Shown one piece after another: positions 45,325 through 55,740 of a stretch of 64,000 bases of DNA; the first letter of the stretch is position 1; every line of letters begins with the position of its first letter. The notes beneath the pieces were generated by a model. The model was given only the letters and a program-made list of their open reading frames with translations, was not told where the DNA came from and did no database searches. The stretch is from assembly GCF_000018865.1 (NCBI RefSeq), contig NC_010175.1, positions 3,906,001 to 3,970,000 on the forward strand, given 5' to 3'. This stretch comes from Chloroflexus aurantiacus J-10-fl. Its GTDB lineage: Bacteria; Chloroflexota; Chloroflexia; Chloroflexales; Chloroflexaceae. Made by a program: the position numbers and the translations under genes.

Positions 45325-46335
45325 ATGAAACCACATTACCGTTCATGGCCTGTTATGGGGATTGCAGTGGGAGTGCTGATGATGGTTCTGGCCTGTGGTG
45401 GTGGTGCGGCGACACCATCGCTCGTTGCCACATCGCCCGCTCAGGGAGAGCAATCAGCACCTGTATCGCAGACAACTGCCGTTGCGGATGCGGCGCAACC
45501 GCAGGTCTTCAACATCGGCGATGTTATCAGCATAGATAGTCTGAATCTGATTGTTCTCGGCTGGCAGGTTGTAGAGGGTAATAGCTTTGTCCAGCCTGAT
45601 CCCGGACAGCGGTTCATTGCGGTCGAGATGGTAGTCGTTAATCAGGGTGACTCGCCAAAATCGGTTTCCGGCTTATGGCAGTTGTCGCTCAAGGATGCTG
45701 AGTTTCGCAAGTATACTCCCGATTTCAGTGCGACGGCTGCAATCGGTGATCGTCAGCTCGGTGGCGTGCTGGTTCCTGGTGAGCGTTTGCGAGGATGGAC
45801 AGGATTTTCTATCCCGGAGGATGCCCATGGGCTGACATTAACCTTCGATGGCAACCTGTTCAGCGGTGGTACGGTTTCGGTTGCCCTTGGTGATGATCCG
45901 GTCAGGCAAGAGCCGCCGGCAACCATTCCTGGCGAGCAGCCAATCACTGCCTTCAATGTCGGTGAATCGGTTCAGGTCGGTGATCTGGTCATAACGGTCA
46001 ATGAGGTTACATCACCTTCCGGCGACCGCTTCAATCAGCCAGACGATGGCTACCGGTTTGTGCTGGTTGACGTAACAATTGAGAATCGTGGTGCGCGTTC
46101 CCGCTTCCTTTCTTCAATTCAAACCTGGATCAAAGATGCGCAAGGGTATCGCTATACCGGGGATATTACGGCAACTTCGCTGGCGACGGGTGGCAGGATT
46201 GATGGCGAACTCCCTGCCGCTCAAACGGTACGTGGTCAGATTGGTTTTGAAGTGCCGGTTGACGCATCTGAGCTACGTTTTGTTTTCGATCCTGATGTGA
46301 TCGGCGGTGCACCGGTATCAATCCGCTTACCGTAG
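45325..46335 (+). CDS. Lipoprotein with two DUF4352-like domains
   Basis: The 336-residue product has a lipoprotein signal ending in V-L-A-C with Cys24, then a Thr/Ser/Gln linker. Two related domains follow, each starting 'FNIGDVISIDSLNLIVLGW' or 'FNVGESVQVGDLVITVNEV'. Each contains 'G-x-R-F-I-A-V-E-M-V-V-V-N-Q-G' or 'G-Y-R-F-V-L-V-D-V-T-I-E-N-R-G' and ends with a P-x-D-A/S-x-x-L-x-F motif, all typical of extracellular DUF4352 immunoglobulin-like domains. AAAGGAAG precedes the ATG. Its link to the downstream CRISPR genes is only positional; a strong hairpin separates them. Confidence 0.82.
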   Translation: MKPHYRSWPVMGIAVGVLMMVLACGGGAATPSLVATSPAQGEQSAPVSQTTAVADAAQPQVFNIGDVISIDSLNLIVLGWQVVEGNSFVQPDPGQRFIAVEMVVVNQGDSPKSVSGLWQLSLKDAEFRKYTPDFSATAAIGDRQLGGVLVPGERLRGWTGFSIPEDAHGLTLTFDGNLFSGGTVSVALGDDPVRQEPPATIPGEQPITAFNVGESVQVGDLVITVNEVTSPSGDRFNQPDDGYRFVLVDVTIENRGARSRFLSSIQTWIKDAQGYRYTGDITATSLATGGRIDGELPAAQTVRGQIGFEVPVDASELRFVFDPDVIGGAPVSIRLP

Positions 46336-46347
46336 CTGCTGTGCTGA

Positions 46348-47359
<1,012 letters not shown>

Positions 47360-47376
47360 CTGCAACTATAGTGCAG
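47360..47376. promoter_or_regulatory. Inverted repeat ahead of the cas operon
   Basis: CTGCA-ACTATAG-TGCAG begins at the base after the WYL gene stop codon and lies about 55 bases before cas8. The symmetry and position suit an operator for the WYL regulator. No clear promoter pair was seen around it. Confidence 0.35.
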
Positions 47377-47430
47377 GCTGGGATGATAGACTGCGTTTTG
47401 GTAGTAGATGTTTGAATAACGAGGGCAAGC

Positions 47431-48933
47431 ATGAATCAGATACGCTACACCGGCCATCCATTCGTTGATGTCGGTTTTGCCACAATGACGGCGTTTGTCG
47501 GGAAGCAACGTGTTGCCGATCTCAATGCCGGTGATTTTCAACGTATTGCCGATTACATTGAGGCAAATTATGTGCGGCAGCCGTTGCAGAGGTTTCTGAC
47601 AGTAGCGCTTACCACGAATGCATGGTTTGTCCAGCCGGCGTTTAACCCAGACCGTCCCGGCTTGTCGCCTGACCAACAGGCTAATGCACGTCAAAAACGT
47701 GATTACTGGGCCAAACGGCATCTGCGGCAGTGGGCAGAGGCAGCCAGAGCGCTTGAAACCTGCCTCTTCACCGGTTTGCCGGCGGCAGCATTTGAGTTGT
47801 CGGGCAAACTGCAACCCGGACGGGTCGGGCGGGCGCAGATGCCGTTGTTGCAAGGCGACGATTCGATCAATTTCTTTGTTAACGGCGACCCCGGTCTGCC
47901 GATGGCACCGGAGGCGATTCTGGCTTTGCAGGCGATGCCGTTGGGTTGTGCCAGGGTAGGCAATAATCTGCTCGCTGTGCATTGTGATGATGAGCGGTTG
48001 ACGATTGCGTTTGCCAATCGGTTTTTGCAGCGTAACCTGAGCGACGTGGCAAAAGCGCAGGCTGCCGGTGAAGAGAAACTACCCGGTTCCCCGCGTAGTT
48101 TGCGGACATTGCTGATTGAGACGCTGGCCGATATTATGCGCCAGCAACTCGAAGGGGCGCAACGGACGACGATCACGGCTTACCATTTCTCTAACTTCGG
48201 TCAATCACCATTCCTGGAGCTGTATCATCTACCGCTCCAGATTACCGGTTTTCTGCTTGCGGTGTATACGCCGACCTATCGCAACCTCTGGAATGAGCTG
48301 GTTGCCCGAAGCTGGCAGCGCGTGACGCCGACCGGGAAGCGTGGGAAGGCTGCCGAACCGGCTGAACCGCGGGTGAACTATCTGTACGAAGACTTGTTCA
48401 CACTCCCGGCACAGGCAGCGCAGTTTGTGCGTACCTATTTTCTCCGCATCCCTGATGTGAATCGATCTACCAATCGATCTACTGATGACCCCCGTCGCGA
48501 CTATTCACTCCGTCGGGATATTGACCTTGTTTCATGGCCGCTGGTTGAACTCTTTGTGCAGGAGGTAATGCTTATGACCGATGATCGAGTGGCGATTGTG
48601 AAGGAATTGGGCGATAAACTCGCCGACTACACCCGCAAACAAGGCGGGAAGCGCTTTTTCCGTCAGTTCTTCACCGTGCAGCGGAGTGACCATTTTCTGA
48701 GCCTGCTCAACAGGACGAATATCGACTACACGCGCTATACGCAGGGGCGCGAAACGCTCTTCACTCTTGATAGTTTTCTAACCGTCTTTATGGAAGGTGA
48801 GGAGGTGTTGCGCAGCGATTGGCGTTTGATGCGCGATCTAGTGTTGATCCGTATGGTTGAACAGTTGCGAGACTGGATTGCCGGTAATCCTGATGCTGTT
48901 CCAGATGATGCGGAAGTTGCTGTTAGCGAATAA
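47431..48933 (+). CDS. cas8b: Cascade large subunit, Cas8 (type I-B)
   Basis: The 500-residue protein is the first gene of the cas operon, directly before Cas7 and Cas5, the usual place of the large subunit that recognises the PAM. Recognisable Cas8a1/Cst1-type features are the start 'YTGHPFVDVGFATMTAFVGK', a middle region 'CLFTGLPAAAFELSGKLQPGRVGRAQMPLLQGDDSINFF' where some relatives carry zinc-binding C-x2-C pairs (only one Cys here), and 'HFSNFGQSPFLELYHLP'. GAGGGCAA precedes the ATG. Cas8 families diverge strongly, so the exact subfamily is uncertain; the position makes the role fairly sure. Confidence 0.8.
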   Translation: MNQIRYTGHPFVDVGFATMTAFVGKQRVADLNAGDFQRIADYIEANYVRQPLQRFLTVALTTNAWFVQPAFNPDRPGLSPDQQANARQKRDYWAKRHLRQWAEAARALETCLFTGLPAAAFELSGKLQPGRVGRAQMPLLQGDDSINFFVNGDPGLPMAPEAILALQAMPLGCARVGNNLLAVHCDDERLTIAFANRFLQRNLSDVAKAQAAGEEKLPGSPRSLRTLLIETLADIMRQQLEGAQRTTITAYHFSNFGQSPFLELYHLPLQITGFLLAVYTPTYRNLWNELVARSWQRVTPTGKRGKAAEPAEPRVNYLYEDLFTLPAQAAQFVRTYFLRIPDVNRSTNRSTDDPRRDYSLRRDIDLVSWPLVELFVQEVMLMTDDRVAIVKELGDKLADYTRKQGGKRFFRQFFTVQRSDHFLSLLNRTNIDYTRYTQGRETLFTLDSFLTVFMEGEEVLRSDWRLMRDLVLIRMVEQLRDWIAGNPDAVPDDAEVAVSE

Positions 48934-48959
48934 TTAATGGAGAAAGGAGAGGAACAACC

Positions 48960-50051
48960 ATGGCCTTCGTAACCGGTTTATTCTTGATTGATGCGCCGGC
49001 GTCGGCACTCAACAATCTCGGTTCGATTCCAGGTGAGCGTGAAGAGAACACGGTCGGCGTCAAAGTCATTACCACCAAAGCCGGCAATTTTCCCTATGTG
49101 TCGGCGCAGGCGTTTCGCTACTGGCTACGCACAACGCTCGAACGGCGGGTACCGGAGTGGCGTTCATCGCCGATCTTCCGTGAAGAGAAGATTGCCTACA
49201 CCGACGCCAACCCGATTCGTTACTGGGACGATGATCTGTTCGGGTATATGCGGGCACCGGGCAAAGGTGAGACGGCGAAAAAGAGTCGGGAGCAGATGAG
49301 TTTGCTGGAAGAATCTACGCCGGTGACAGATACAGTTACCCGCGCTTCACCGTTCCGGGTGAGTACACTGGTCTCGATTGCACCGGTCAATCCGACCAGT
49401 GATTTTGGTGTGATGTCGCGGCACGAAGGAAATCCGGTGCCTCATGAGCATCAATTCTATCGTACCACGCTGAAAGGTCTCTTCTCGCTTGACCTGTGGG
49501 CATGTGGTACCTTCTCGTACCGCAATCGTACTGGTTTTCGCAACCTCGACGATGAGCGGGTGCGTTTGGTGAAGGATGTGGCCGGTGTCGAGCATCTCGA
49601 AAGCGAGAAGTCGTACCGCTTGCCGAAGCAAGAGCGCCTGGCCCGCGTAAAAGCCCTCTTTGCCGGGATGGCGCAATTGGAGGGTGGTGCGAAACAAGCC
49701 CTACACTACACCGATGTCAGCCCGGCGCTGGTGATCTTTGCCGTTACCACGGGTGGTAATCATGTCTTCCACCATACCGTCGGTGCGCAGCGTAATGGTT
49801 TACCAGAGATCAAGATTGACGCTTTACAGGAAGCCCTGCGTGTCTTCGCCGATGGCATCCGTTCGCCGATCTATGTGGGGTGGGTGAAGGGGTATCTCGA
49901 TGAGGCACGGGCAGCTTTTGAGCAATTTGTTACTCAGCATAATGAAGAAGCTGCGGCGAAAGGTTTGCCACACATCATCCTGAGTCATCCGCGCGAAGCC
50001 TTTGCCGCCTTCATTCAGGACTGTGATACACATCCTGAATGGCTGGATTAG
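48960..50051 (+). CDS. cas7: Cascade backbone subunit Cas7 (Cst2/DevR type)
   Basis: Cas7 subunits line the crRNA spacer in the interference complex. The 363-residue protein has the DevR/Cst2 N-terminus 'FVTGLFLIDAPASALNNLG', an RRM-like core, and 'VKVITTKAGNFPYVSAQAFRYWLR', a region conserved in type I-A/I-B Cas7. A further hallmark is 'PLFRVSTLVSIAPVNPTSDFGVMSRHEGNPVPHEHQFY'-like sequence (begins at about residue 124). A very good ribosome-binding site (AAAGGAGAGGA) precedes the ATG, as expected for the most abundant subunit. Cas5 begins 8 bases after the stop. Confidence 0.9.
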   Translation: MAFVTGLFLIDAPASALNNLGSIPGEREENTVGVKVITTKAGNFPYVSAQAFRYWLRTTLERRVPEWRSSPIFREEKIAYTDANPIRYWDDDLFGYMRAPGKGETAKKSREQMSLLEESTPVTDTVTRASPFRVSTLVSIAPVNPTSDFGVMSRHEGNPVPHEHQFYRTTLKGLFSLDLWACGTFSYRNRTGFRNLDDERVRLVKDVAGVEHLESEKSYRLPKQERLARVKALFAGMAQLEGGAKQALHYTDVSPALVIFAVTTGGNHVFHHTVGAQRNGLPEIKIDALQEALRVFADGIRSPIYVGWVKGYLDEARAAFEQFVTQHNEEAAAKGLPHIILSHPREAFAAFIQDCDTHPEWLD

Positions 50052-50059
50052 GGGGGATT

Positions 50060-50797
50060 ATGCAGGCGCTCAAGATTGTGCTCGAAGCTCTGACAACTTC
50101 ATTTCGCTATCCTCACTTTATGTTGGGGGTACAGCCGAGCTTTCCATTGCCGCCGCCGGCAACCATTTATGGGCACATCTGTAGCGCGTTGGGCGACTGG
50201 GTTGATCCAGCAGGACTGGCGTTTGCCTACCATTTCACCGCTGCCGGTGAAGGGCACGACCTTGAGCATATTCATGTGCTCTCGGCGTCATCGGGAAAGT
50301 TGCCCGGCGGCGAACCCAAGGTGCTTGAAGGGAACATCAATCCCTTCAAGCGCCAGCTCCTGCTCTTTCCGCGGTTGACCCTCTACCTCAACCGACCGGA
50401 GTGGATTGATGCCTTTCGTTTTCCGCGCTACCCGGTGGTTCTGGGTCGTTCACAAGACCTGGCAGCCTATACCCACATCGACATTGTCGATCTCCAGCAG
50501 GCCGATCAGGTCTATTTCGAGCATACCCTGTTGCCCTTTGCCATGGCTACCCAGGCCCCGGCGGGTGTTGTCACGCTGATGCCGCGCTGGATTAACTATC
50601 GTCAGCGTCGGCAGCCCAGCTTCGCCCGCTATCTGGTCTTGACCGAACGGATTACAACCAGGCAGATGCTGCGTTTTGGTCAGCAATCGGCAACATACTG
50701 GAGTGATCCAACAGCACCGGTTGTTGATGGATTGCCACTCGGTTTGTGGTTTCATACCTTTGTGGGAGCAGACGATGAAGCCTTTGCCATGGCCTGA
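50060..50797 (+). CDS. cas5: Cascade subunit Cas5
   Basis: Cas5 caps the 5' handle of the crRNA in Cascade. The 245-residue protein has the RAMP N-terminus 'LKIVLEALTTSFRYPHFMLGVQPSFPLPPPATIYGHICSALGDW', with the P-P-x-T-I-Y/V-G-x-I/L motif typical of Cas5t. Later parts ('FPRYPVVLGRSQDLAAY') also fit. I start it at the ATG at 50060, behind TAGGGGGG. An upstream in-frame ATG at 50039 would overlap the Cas7 gene. The 3' end overlaps the start of cas3 by 23 bases. Confidence 0.88.
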   Translation: MQALKIVLEALTTSFRYPHFMLGVQPSFPLPPPATIYGHICSALGDWVDPAGLAFAYHFTAAGEGHDLEHIHVLSASSGKLPGGEPKVLEGNINPFKRQLLLFPRLTLYLNRPEWIDAFRFPRYPVVLGRSQDLAAYTHIDIVDLQQADQVYFEHTLLPFAMATQAPAGVVTLMPRWINYRQRRQPSFARYLVLTERITTRQMLRFGQQSATYWSDPTAPVVDGLPLGLWFHTFVGADDEAFAMA

Positions 50798-53129
50798 TTG
50801 GCAGGAAGATCTGTTGGCCAAGAGTCAGCAGTACGGCGGAGAGACATTAGCCAGTCATACGTGGGATGTTCTCTGCCGACTGGCCGATCTCTATCGGTTG
50901 CGACCGAACCTCGCAGACCTGGCAGGCGGGGTGCGCCTGTGGCATTGCCTGTACTGGGCCACCTTTCTCCACGATTTCGGGAAGGCGGCGGCAGGTTTTC
51001 AGCGACGGTTGCGTGGTGGCCCGGCATGGTCGCATCGTCACGAAGTGCTCTCGCTGGCCTTTGTCGATGCGATTGCGCATGATCTGAATGAGTTAGAACA
51101 GCGCTGGGTCGTAGCGGCGATTGTGTCGCACCACCGTGATGCACCGGAAATTCGTGAACTGTACCCTGCCGGGTTGCGCAAAGATCCGCTAAGCGATCTT
51201 TGCGCTGAACTGCAACCGGCTACTGCTGATCATCTGCATCGCTGGCTTGGCGAATGCGCGAATCCCTGGCGTATCGAGCTGGGGATGGCGGATGTGGTTG
51301 CGGAAATCAGCCCGCAATCACATCCCATTGATGCCAGACGCATCCGTTACTGGCTATCGGTCTATCACCAGTGGGTAGATATATTGACTGCTGCGGGCAC
51401 AGCAACCACTGCCCGTATTCCCGGTATTTTGTTGCGCGGCCTGATCACCACTGCCGATCACATGGCGTCGGCGCATCTCCAGCGGATACCGGAACCGATA
51501 CGCCACTCGTGGCAAGCAGTTATTCCTGCCGGACGGGAAACATATTCTCATCAGGTTGCAAGTGCCGGTGCGAGTGCGCAGCACGTGTTGTTGATGGCGC
51601 CAACCGGTAGTGGCAAGACCGAGGCTGCTTTGGCCTGGGCATTGGGTGATGGCAGTAACCCACCGGCGCGTATCTTCTACACACTTCCTTATCAGGCCAG
51701 TATGAACGCAATGTACGACCGACTATGCGGACTCTTCGGGAATAATGTTGTTGGTCTTCAGCACGGTCGAGCTGCCCAGGCACTCTACGCCCGTTTCCGG
51801 GATGGCGAGGAATGGTCTGCAACGACGGTGCGCAAGGTACAGTGGGAGAAGAATCTCAACCTCTTACATGCCCGTCCCCTCAAAGTACTCAGTCCCTACC
51901 AACTGCTCAAAGCTCTCTTTCAACTGCGCGGCTTTGAGGCCATGCTGACCGACTATGCACGGGCGGGTTTCATCTTCGACGAGATTCACGCCTATGAACC
52001 AGAACGACTGGCCCTTATCACCGGCTTGATGCGCTATTTGCGCCGGCATGTTGCGGCCCGCTTCTTCGTGATGTCGGCTACCTTCCCGACTCTCATTCTC
52101 GAACAGCTCAGTGATGTGCTGGATACGCCAACTATCATTCAGGCCACACCAGACATCTTTGCCCGCTTCCGTCGTCATCAGTTGTACCTGCGTGATGGCG
52201 AGCTGACCGATCCTGCAATTATCACCGAGATTGTCACCGCAGTGCGTGATGGGAAACAGGTTCTGGTCTGTGTCAATACGGTCGCACGGGCGCAGATGGT
52301 GCGTGATCTGCTAATGCAGGCTGGTTTGAGCGACGAGCAACTCATCCTGATCCACAGTCGCTTCACCTATGGAGATCGCAATCGGCTGGAGCAGACAATC
52401 GTTGAGCGCTGTCGCAGCGATAGCGCCCGGCGGCCACCGTTAGCGCTAGTGGCCACCCAGGTGGTCGAAGTTAGCCTCGACATCGATTTGGACACTCTCT
52501 ACAGTGATCCGGCGCCACTGGAAGCCCTCTTGCAACGCTTCGGGCGGGTTAATCGACGGGCAGCGAAAGGAATCTGTCCCGTCTACATCTTCCGTCAGCC
52601 CAACGATGGCCAGGGAGTTTATGGTCGCCATCGTGATCCCGAACAGGCCGGTCACATCGTGCGGGTCACGCTGGCCGAACTCGAACGTCATCATGGTGAC
52701 ATTGTCGATGAGTCCGCAGTACAGACCTGGCTGGATACCATCTATGCCGACCCATTGTTGCGTGAGCAATGGTTGACAGCGTATCAGAACATAAGCCGGC
52801 AAGTTGAACAGATCATCAACGGCCTCTGTCCGTTCCAGAGCGATGCCCAGCGTGAAGATGAATTCGAGCAGATGTTTGACGGTGTGGACGTGGTGCCGGC
52901 CTGCTTCGAGCGCGACTATGTCAGTCTGCTGGTCGAAGAGCGCTTTATCGAGGCGAATGATTATCTGGTCAGCATTAGCAAACAGCGGTTCGCCATCTTA
53001 CGCAGTCAGGGTAAGGTGCGACCTGCGGAAGAGACCGGTCAGCGACGAGTCTGGGTTGTGCAAACGCCCTACGACTCGCGTAATGGTCTCTCATTTGGCG
53101 ATACGGTCATTGATCCAGATTGGAGTTAA
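50775..53129 (+). CDS. cas3: Cas3 nuclease-helicase
   Basis: Cas3 is recruited by Cascade to nick, unwind and degrade the target DNA. The 784-residue protein has an N-terminal HD nuclease (H28, H66-D67 in 'TFLHDFGKAAAGFQ', later 'VSHHRD'). A superfamily 2 helicase follows, with Walker A 'APTGSGKTEAALAW' (Lys281), D402-E-I-H in 'GFIFDEIHAYEPE', 'FFVMSATFP', 'ATQVVEVSLDIDLD' and 'QRFGRVNRRA'. HD and helicase are fused and both look intact. The ATG at 50775 is preceded by TGGGAG and lies within the cas5 end. cas6 starts 2 bases after the stop. Confidence 0.93.
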   Translation: MKPLPWPDWQEDLLAKSQQYGGETLASHTWDVLCRLADLYRLRPNLADLAGGVRLWHCLYWATFLHDFGKAAAGFQRRLRGGPAWSHRHEVLSLAFVDAIAHDLNELEQRWVVAAIVSHHRDAPEIRELYPAGLRKDPLSDLCAELQPATADHLHRWLGECANPWRIELGMADVVAEISPQSHPIDARRIRYWLSVYHQWVDILTAAGTATTARIPGILLRGLITTADHMASAHLQRIPEPIRHSWQAVIPAGRETYSHQVASAGASAQHVLLMAPTGSGKTEAALAWALGDGSNPPARIFYTLPYQASMNAMYDRLCGLFGNNVVGLQHGRAAQALYARFRDGEEWSATTVRKVQWEKNLNLLHARPLKVLSPYQLLKALFQLRGFEAMLTDYARAGFIFDEIHAYEPERLALITGLMRYLRRHVAARFFVMSATFPTLILEQLSDVLDTPTIIQATPDIFARFRRHQLYLRDGELTDPAIITEIVTAVRDGKQVLVCVNTVARAQMVRDLLMQAGLSDEQLILIHSRFTYGDRNRLEQTIVERCRSDSARRPPLALVATQVVEVSLDIDLDTLYSDPAPLEALLQRFGRVNRRAAKGICPVYIFRQPNDGQGVYGRHRDPEQAGHIVRVTLAELERHHGDIVDESAVQTWLDTIYADPLLREQWLTAYQNISRQVEQIINGLCPFQSDAQREDEFEQMFDGVDVVPACFERDYVSLLVEERFIEANDYLVSISKQRFAILRSQGKVRPAEETGQRRVWVVQTPYDSRNGLSFGDTVIDPDWS

Positions 53130-53131
53130 GT

Positions 53132-54133
53132 ATGACACTTACCGTACATCACCTCATCTTCACCGCGACGGCGGAAACCCCGGTTGTCCTGGCGGCGCAA
53201 AGTGGGCCAGCGGTACGCGGTGCGGTTTCCAATGCGCTATGGACACGCTTTTGTGCCAACAAAGAAGCACCAACGTGTGCCGATTGCCCCCTCTACAGTC
53301 GTTGCCCGGTTGCCGCGTTGGTCGCCCCGATGCGGAGTGAAGATGAGAAAGGCAGTGACCAGCGGCCCCGTCCGTATGTCGTGCGTCCGCCGCTCGCCGA
53401 TGATCAGCACGCCCGGCAGGGTGAGAGCATGCATTTTCAGCCAGGCGATACCATCCGGTTTGGCCTGGGATTATTTGGGCATGCCGAAAACCTGTTCCCT
53501 TTCATCGTGATGGCGGTGCGGGAACTGGAACGTGATGGCATCGGGGTCAAACTGGACGAATTGCGCCGACGGCGGGGCCGCATTGCTCTCCGCTCTATTG
53601 AGGCGTACCATCCTCTGAGTGGAGCCAGACAGACGCTCTACCCATTACCCGGCGGAACTGTGTATTTTCCCGGTCTGCCGATTGACGCAGCAGCAGTACG
53701 TGACTACGCGGCGCGGTTGCCGACTGAAGAAATCACCCTCTTCTTCCATACCCCCATGCGGCTCATCGATCAAGATCGTCTGGTCAAGACCATCGCCTTA
53801 CGGCCACTTATCCAACGCCTGATGCGTCGGCTCGATGATCTGTCGCGTGCTTACGGCGATGGCCCACTCACCATCGATTTTCGCGGATTACTGGCCCTTG
53901 CCGAACAGGTGACCGTCACCGCCGACAAAACGCGCTGGATCGACGTCGTCAGCGTCTCGTCGCGCCAGCAACGGCGGACACCGGTTGGTGGCCTGATCGG
54001 CAGTGCAACCTTTCGTGGGCCATTGGCGGAATTGCGTGAACTCATCGTATGGGGCAGCCTGATCCATGTTGGGCGCAATGCAGTCAAGGGTGATGGCTGG
54101 TACACTCTCCAGGGCATGCCGGTCTGGCCGTAG
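53132..54133 (+). CDS. cas6: CRISPR RNA endoribonuclease Cas6
   Basis: Cas6 cuts the repeat transcript to yield crRNAs. The 333-residue protein has a RAMP fold: an early C-x2-C-x5-C ('CADCPLYSRC'), the mid region 'FLGFGLFGHAENLFPF'-like 'RFGLGLFGHAENLFPFIVMAVREL', and the C-terminal glycine-rich part 'GLIGSATFRGPLAELRELIVWGSLIHVGRNAVKGDGWY', as in the Cas6 family with the extra N-terminal region. GGAGTT lies before the ATG. It ends the first cas operon; a 324-base gap precedes cas1. A hairpin in the array's repeat fits Cas6 cleavage. Confidence 0.86.
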   Translation: MTLTVHHLIFTATAETPVVLAAQSGPAVRGAVSNALWTRFCANKEAPTCADCPLYSRCPVAALVAPMRSEDEKGSDQRPRPYVVRPPLADDQHARQGESMHFQPGDTIRFGLGLFGHAENLFPFIVMAVRELERDGIGVKLDELRRRRGRIALRSIEAYHPLSGARQTLYPLPGGTVYFPGLPIDAAAVRDYAARLPTEEITLFFHTPMRLIDQDRLVKTIALRPLIQRLMRRLDDLSRAYGDGPLTIDFRGLLALAEQVTVTADKTRWIDVVSVSSRQQRRTPVGGLIGSATFRGPLAELRELIVWGSLIHVGRNAVKGDGWYTLQGMPVWP

Positions 54134-54457
54134 CTCCAATGGTGGCAACGGCGACAACCCGGCCTGACCTGCGTTTGTTGCTTCTGCACCTTAACAATTG
54201 AAGTAACGTTTCGGTGGGGTCATCGTCTACATATTGCGCGTTGGGGTGGTGGCGCTTGCCACCACCCTGCGCCAGGAAACATTCCCACGGGTTCATCGTC
54301 TATGTGTGGCACGATGGCAAAGATATTCGTATCGTATCTCCTTGCATCATGCGCAAACATGTGTATATTGAAAAAGAGCACTTGAACCTTAACAATCGAT
54401 CACTGTTGCCCTTTCTAAGGCGACACCAGCACTCTATCCTGAAAGGAAGGCTATACC
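54134..54457. other. Gap between cas6 and cas1 with hairpin and repeats
   Basis: No gene was found. GGGTGGTGGC and GCCACCACCC form a 10-bp stem with a 4-base loop (54244-54267), a possible terminator of the cas8-cas6 operon. It lies between two near-copies of the phrase TTCATCGTCTA (about 54219 and 54293). The phrase CCTTAACAAT occurs at about 54190 and 54386. Confidence 0.5.
54342..54369 (+). promoter_or_regulatory. Candidate promoter of cas1-cas2-cas4
   Basis: TTGCAT (54342-54347) and TATATT (54364-54369) are spaced by 16 bases, about 90 bases before cas1. With the 324-base gap this suggests the acquisition genes are transcribed separately from the interference genes. Confidence 0.5.
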
Positions 54458-55471
54458 ATGGAACTCATCGTCGATGAACGAGGTAGCTTCATTGGCAAGC
54501 ATCAGGGCCGTTTACGGGTCACAAAGGACAACGAACGGCAAAAAGAAGTGCCGATCATGCACCTGCGCCAGGTAATTATCGCCGGTGGAGGCATTGCCAT
54601 TAGTAGTGATGCAATCCGGGCGTGTAGTGAAGAGGGAATACCGATTCACTTCATTAGCAGCAATGGTACACCGCAAGCCAGCCTGTACAGTGCCGGCCTC
54701 ACCGGAACTGTTCTGACCCGGCGGGCGCAACTGCGCGCGTATGACGGCCCGGCTGGTGTCGCCCTTGCCCGTGCATTCACATTAGGCAAACTCGGCAATC
54801 AAGCGAATCTTCTCCGCTATGTTGCGAAGAATCGTAAAGGAACCGCACCGGAAATATATGAACTGCTCATGGCGACTGCGGCAGAAGTTGTCGATTATCA
54901 GATTGCCGTTGAGCGGCTGCATGGAGAGACCGTCGATGACATTCGTGACGCATTAATGGGCATCGAAGGACGTTATGCAGCCCGCTACTGGCAGGCGATT
55001 GGGTCCCTGATACCGCCGGCATTGAACTGGCCAGGACGGGAAACAAGAGGTGCGAGCGATCCGTTTAATCAAGTACTCAATTACGGATATGGTGTTCTCT
55101 ACGGTCAGGTTGAACATGCGATAGTACTGGCGGGTCTTGACCCCTATGCTGGCCTACTACATGCAGATCGTCCAGGAAAACCCAGTCTGGTCCTCGACCT
55201 GATCGAGGAATTCCGGCAAGCAGTTGTAGATCGGACACTCCTCGGGCAGATCACTCGTGGCTGGCAGATCGGGCGTGAGGAAGATGGGAGACTTGACCAG
55301 CCAACCCGTGAACGTATTGCCACTAAGGTCTTAGAGCGGCTTGAAACGACAGAGCCGTATGAAGGCAAACGTCAGCCACTACGTCATATTCTCCAGTGTC
55401 AGGCGCGACACATTGCGACGTATGTGCGGGGAGAGCGTGAATCTTACACCCCATTCATCATGGGATGGTAA
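54458..55471 (+). CDS. cas1: CRISPR integrase Cas1
   Basis: Cas1 with Cas2 integrates new spacers at the leader end of the array. The 337-residue protein has the catalytic metal ligands in their usual setting: E170 in 'ALMGIEGRYAARYW', H235 in 'GLLHADRPGKPS' and D247 in 'LVLDLIEEFR'. The N-terminal 'ELIVDERGSFIGKHQGRLRV' is the usual beta-sandwich domain of the type I-B form. GAAAGGAAGG precedes the ATG. cas2 follows 11 bases later. Confidence 0.95.
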   Translation: MELIVDERGSFIGKHQGRLRVTKDNERQKEVPIMHLRQVIIAGGGIAISSDAIRACSEEGIPIHFISSNGTPQASLYSAGLTGTVLTRRAQLRAYDGPAGVALARAFTLGKLGNQANLLRYVAKNRKGTAPEIYELLMATAAEVVDYQIAVERLHGETVDDIRDALMGIEGRYAARYWQAIGSLIPPALNWPGRETRGASDPFNQVLNYGYGVLYGQVEHAIVLAGLDPYAGLLHADRPGKPSLVLDLIEEFRQAVVDRTLLGQITRGWQIGREEDGRLDQPTRERIATKVLERLETTEPYEGKRQPLRHILQCQARHIATYVRGERESYTPFIMGW

Positions 55472-55482
55472 GGAGGGCCGCG

Positions 55483-55740
55483 ATGCAATGTCTTGTCATC
55501 TACGACATTCCCAATGATCGGGCAAGACAGCGAGTCGCTGATGCCTGCCTCGACTATGGCCTGCAACGAATTCAATATAGTGCTTTCGCCGGGAATCTCA
55601 GCCGGACCCATCAACGGGCACTATTCGGCGAAATAACCCGGCGGGTCAAAGGTCATACCGCAAACGTCCAACTTTTCGTCTTCGACAGCAAAACCTGGAG
55701 TGATCGGCGCATACTGGAGCAGCAATATGACGATGCCTGA
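55483..55740 (+). CDS. cas2: CRISPR integration subunit Cas2
   Basis: The 85-residue protein begins 'MQCLVIYDIPNDRARQRVADACLDYGLQRIQYSAFAG', a standard ferredoxin-like Cas2 with Asp at the dimer interface ('YDIP-D-R-R'), and ends with 'VQLFVFDSKTW'. The start at 55483 follows AAGGAGGG; an in-frame ATG-like start 18 bases earlier lies in the ribosome-binding region. It overlaps cas4 by 14 bases. Confidence 0.94.
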   Translation: MQCLVIYDIPNDRARQRVADACLDYGLQRIQYSAFAGNLSRTHQRALFGEITRRVKGHTANVQLFVFDSKTWSDRRILEQQYDDA

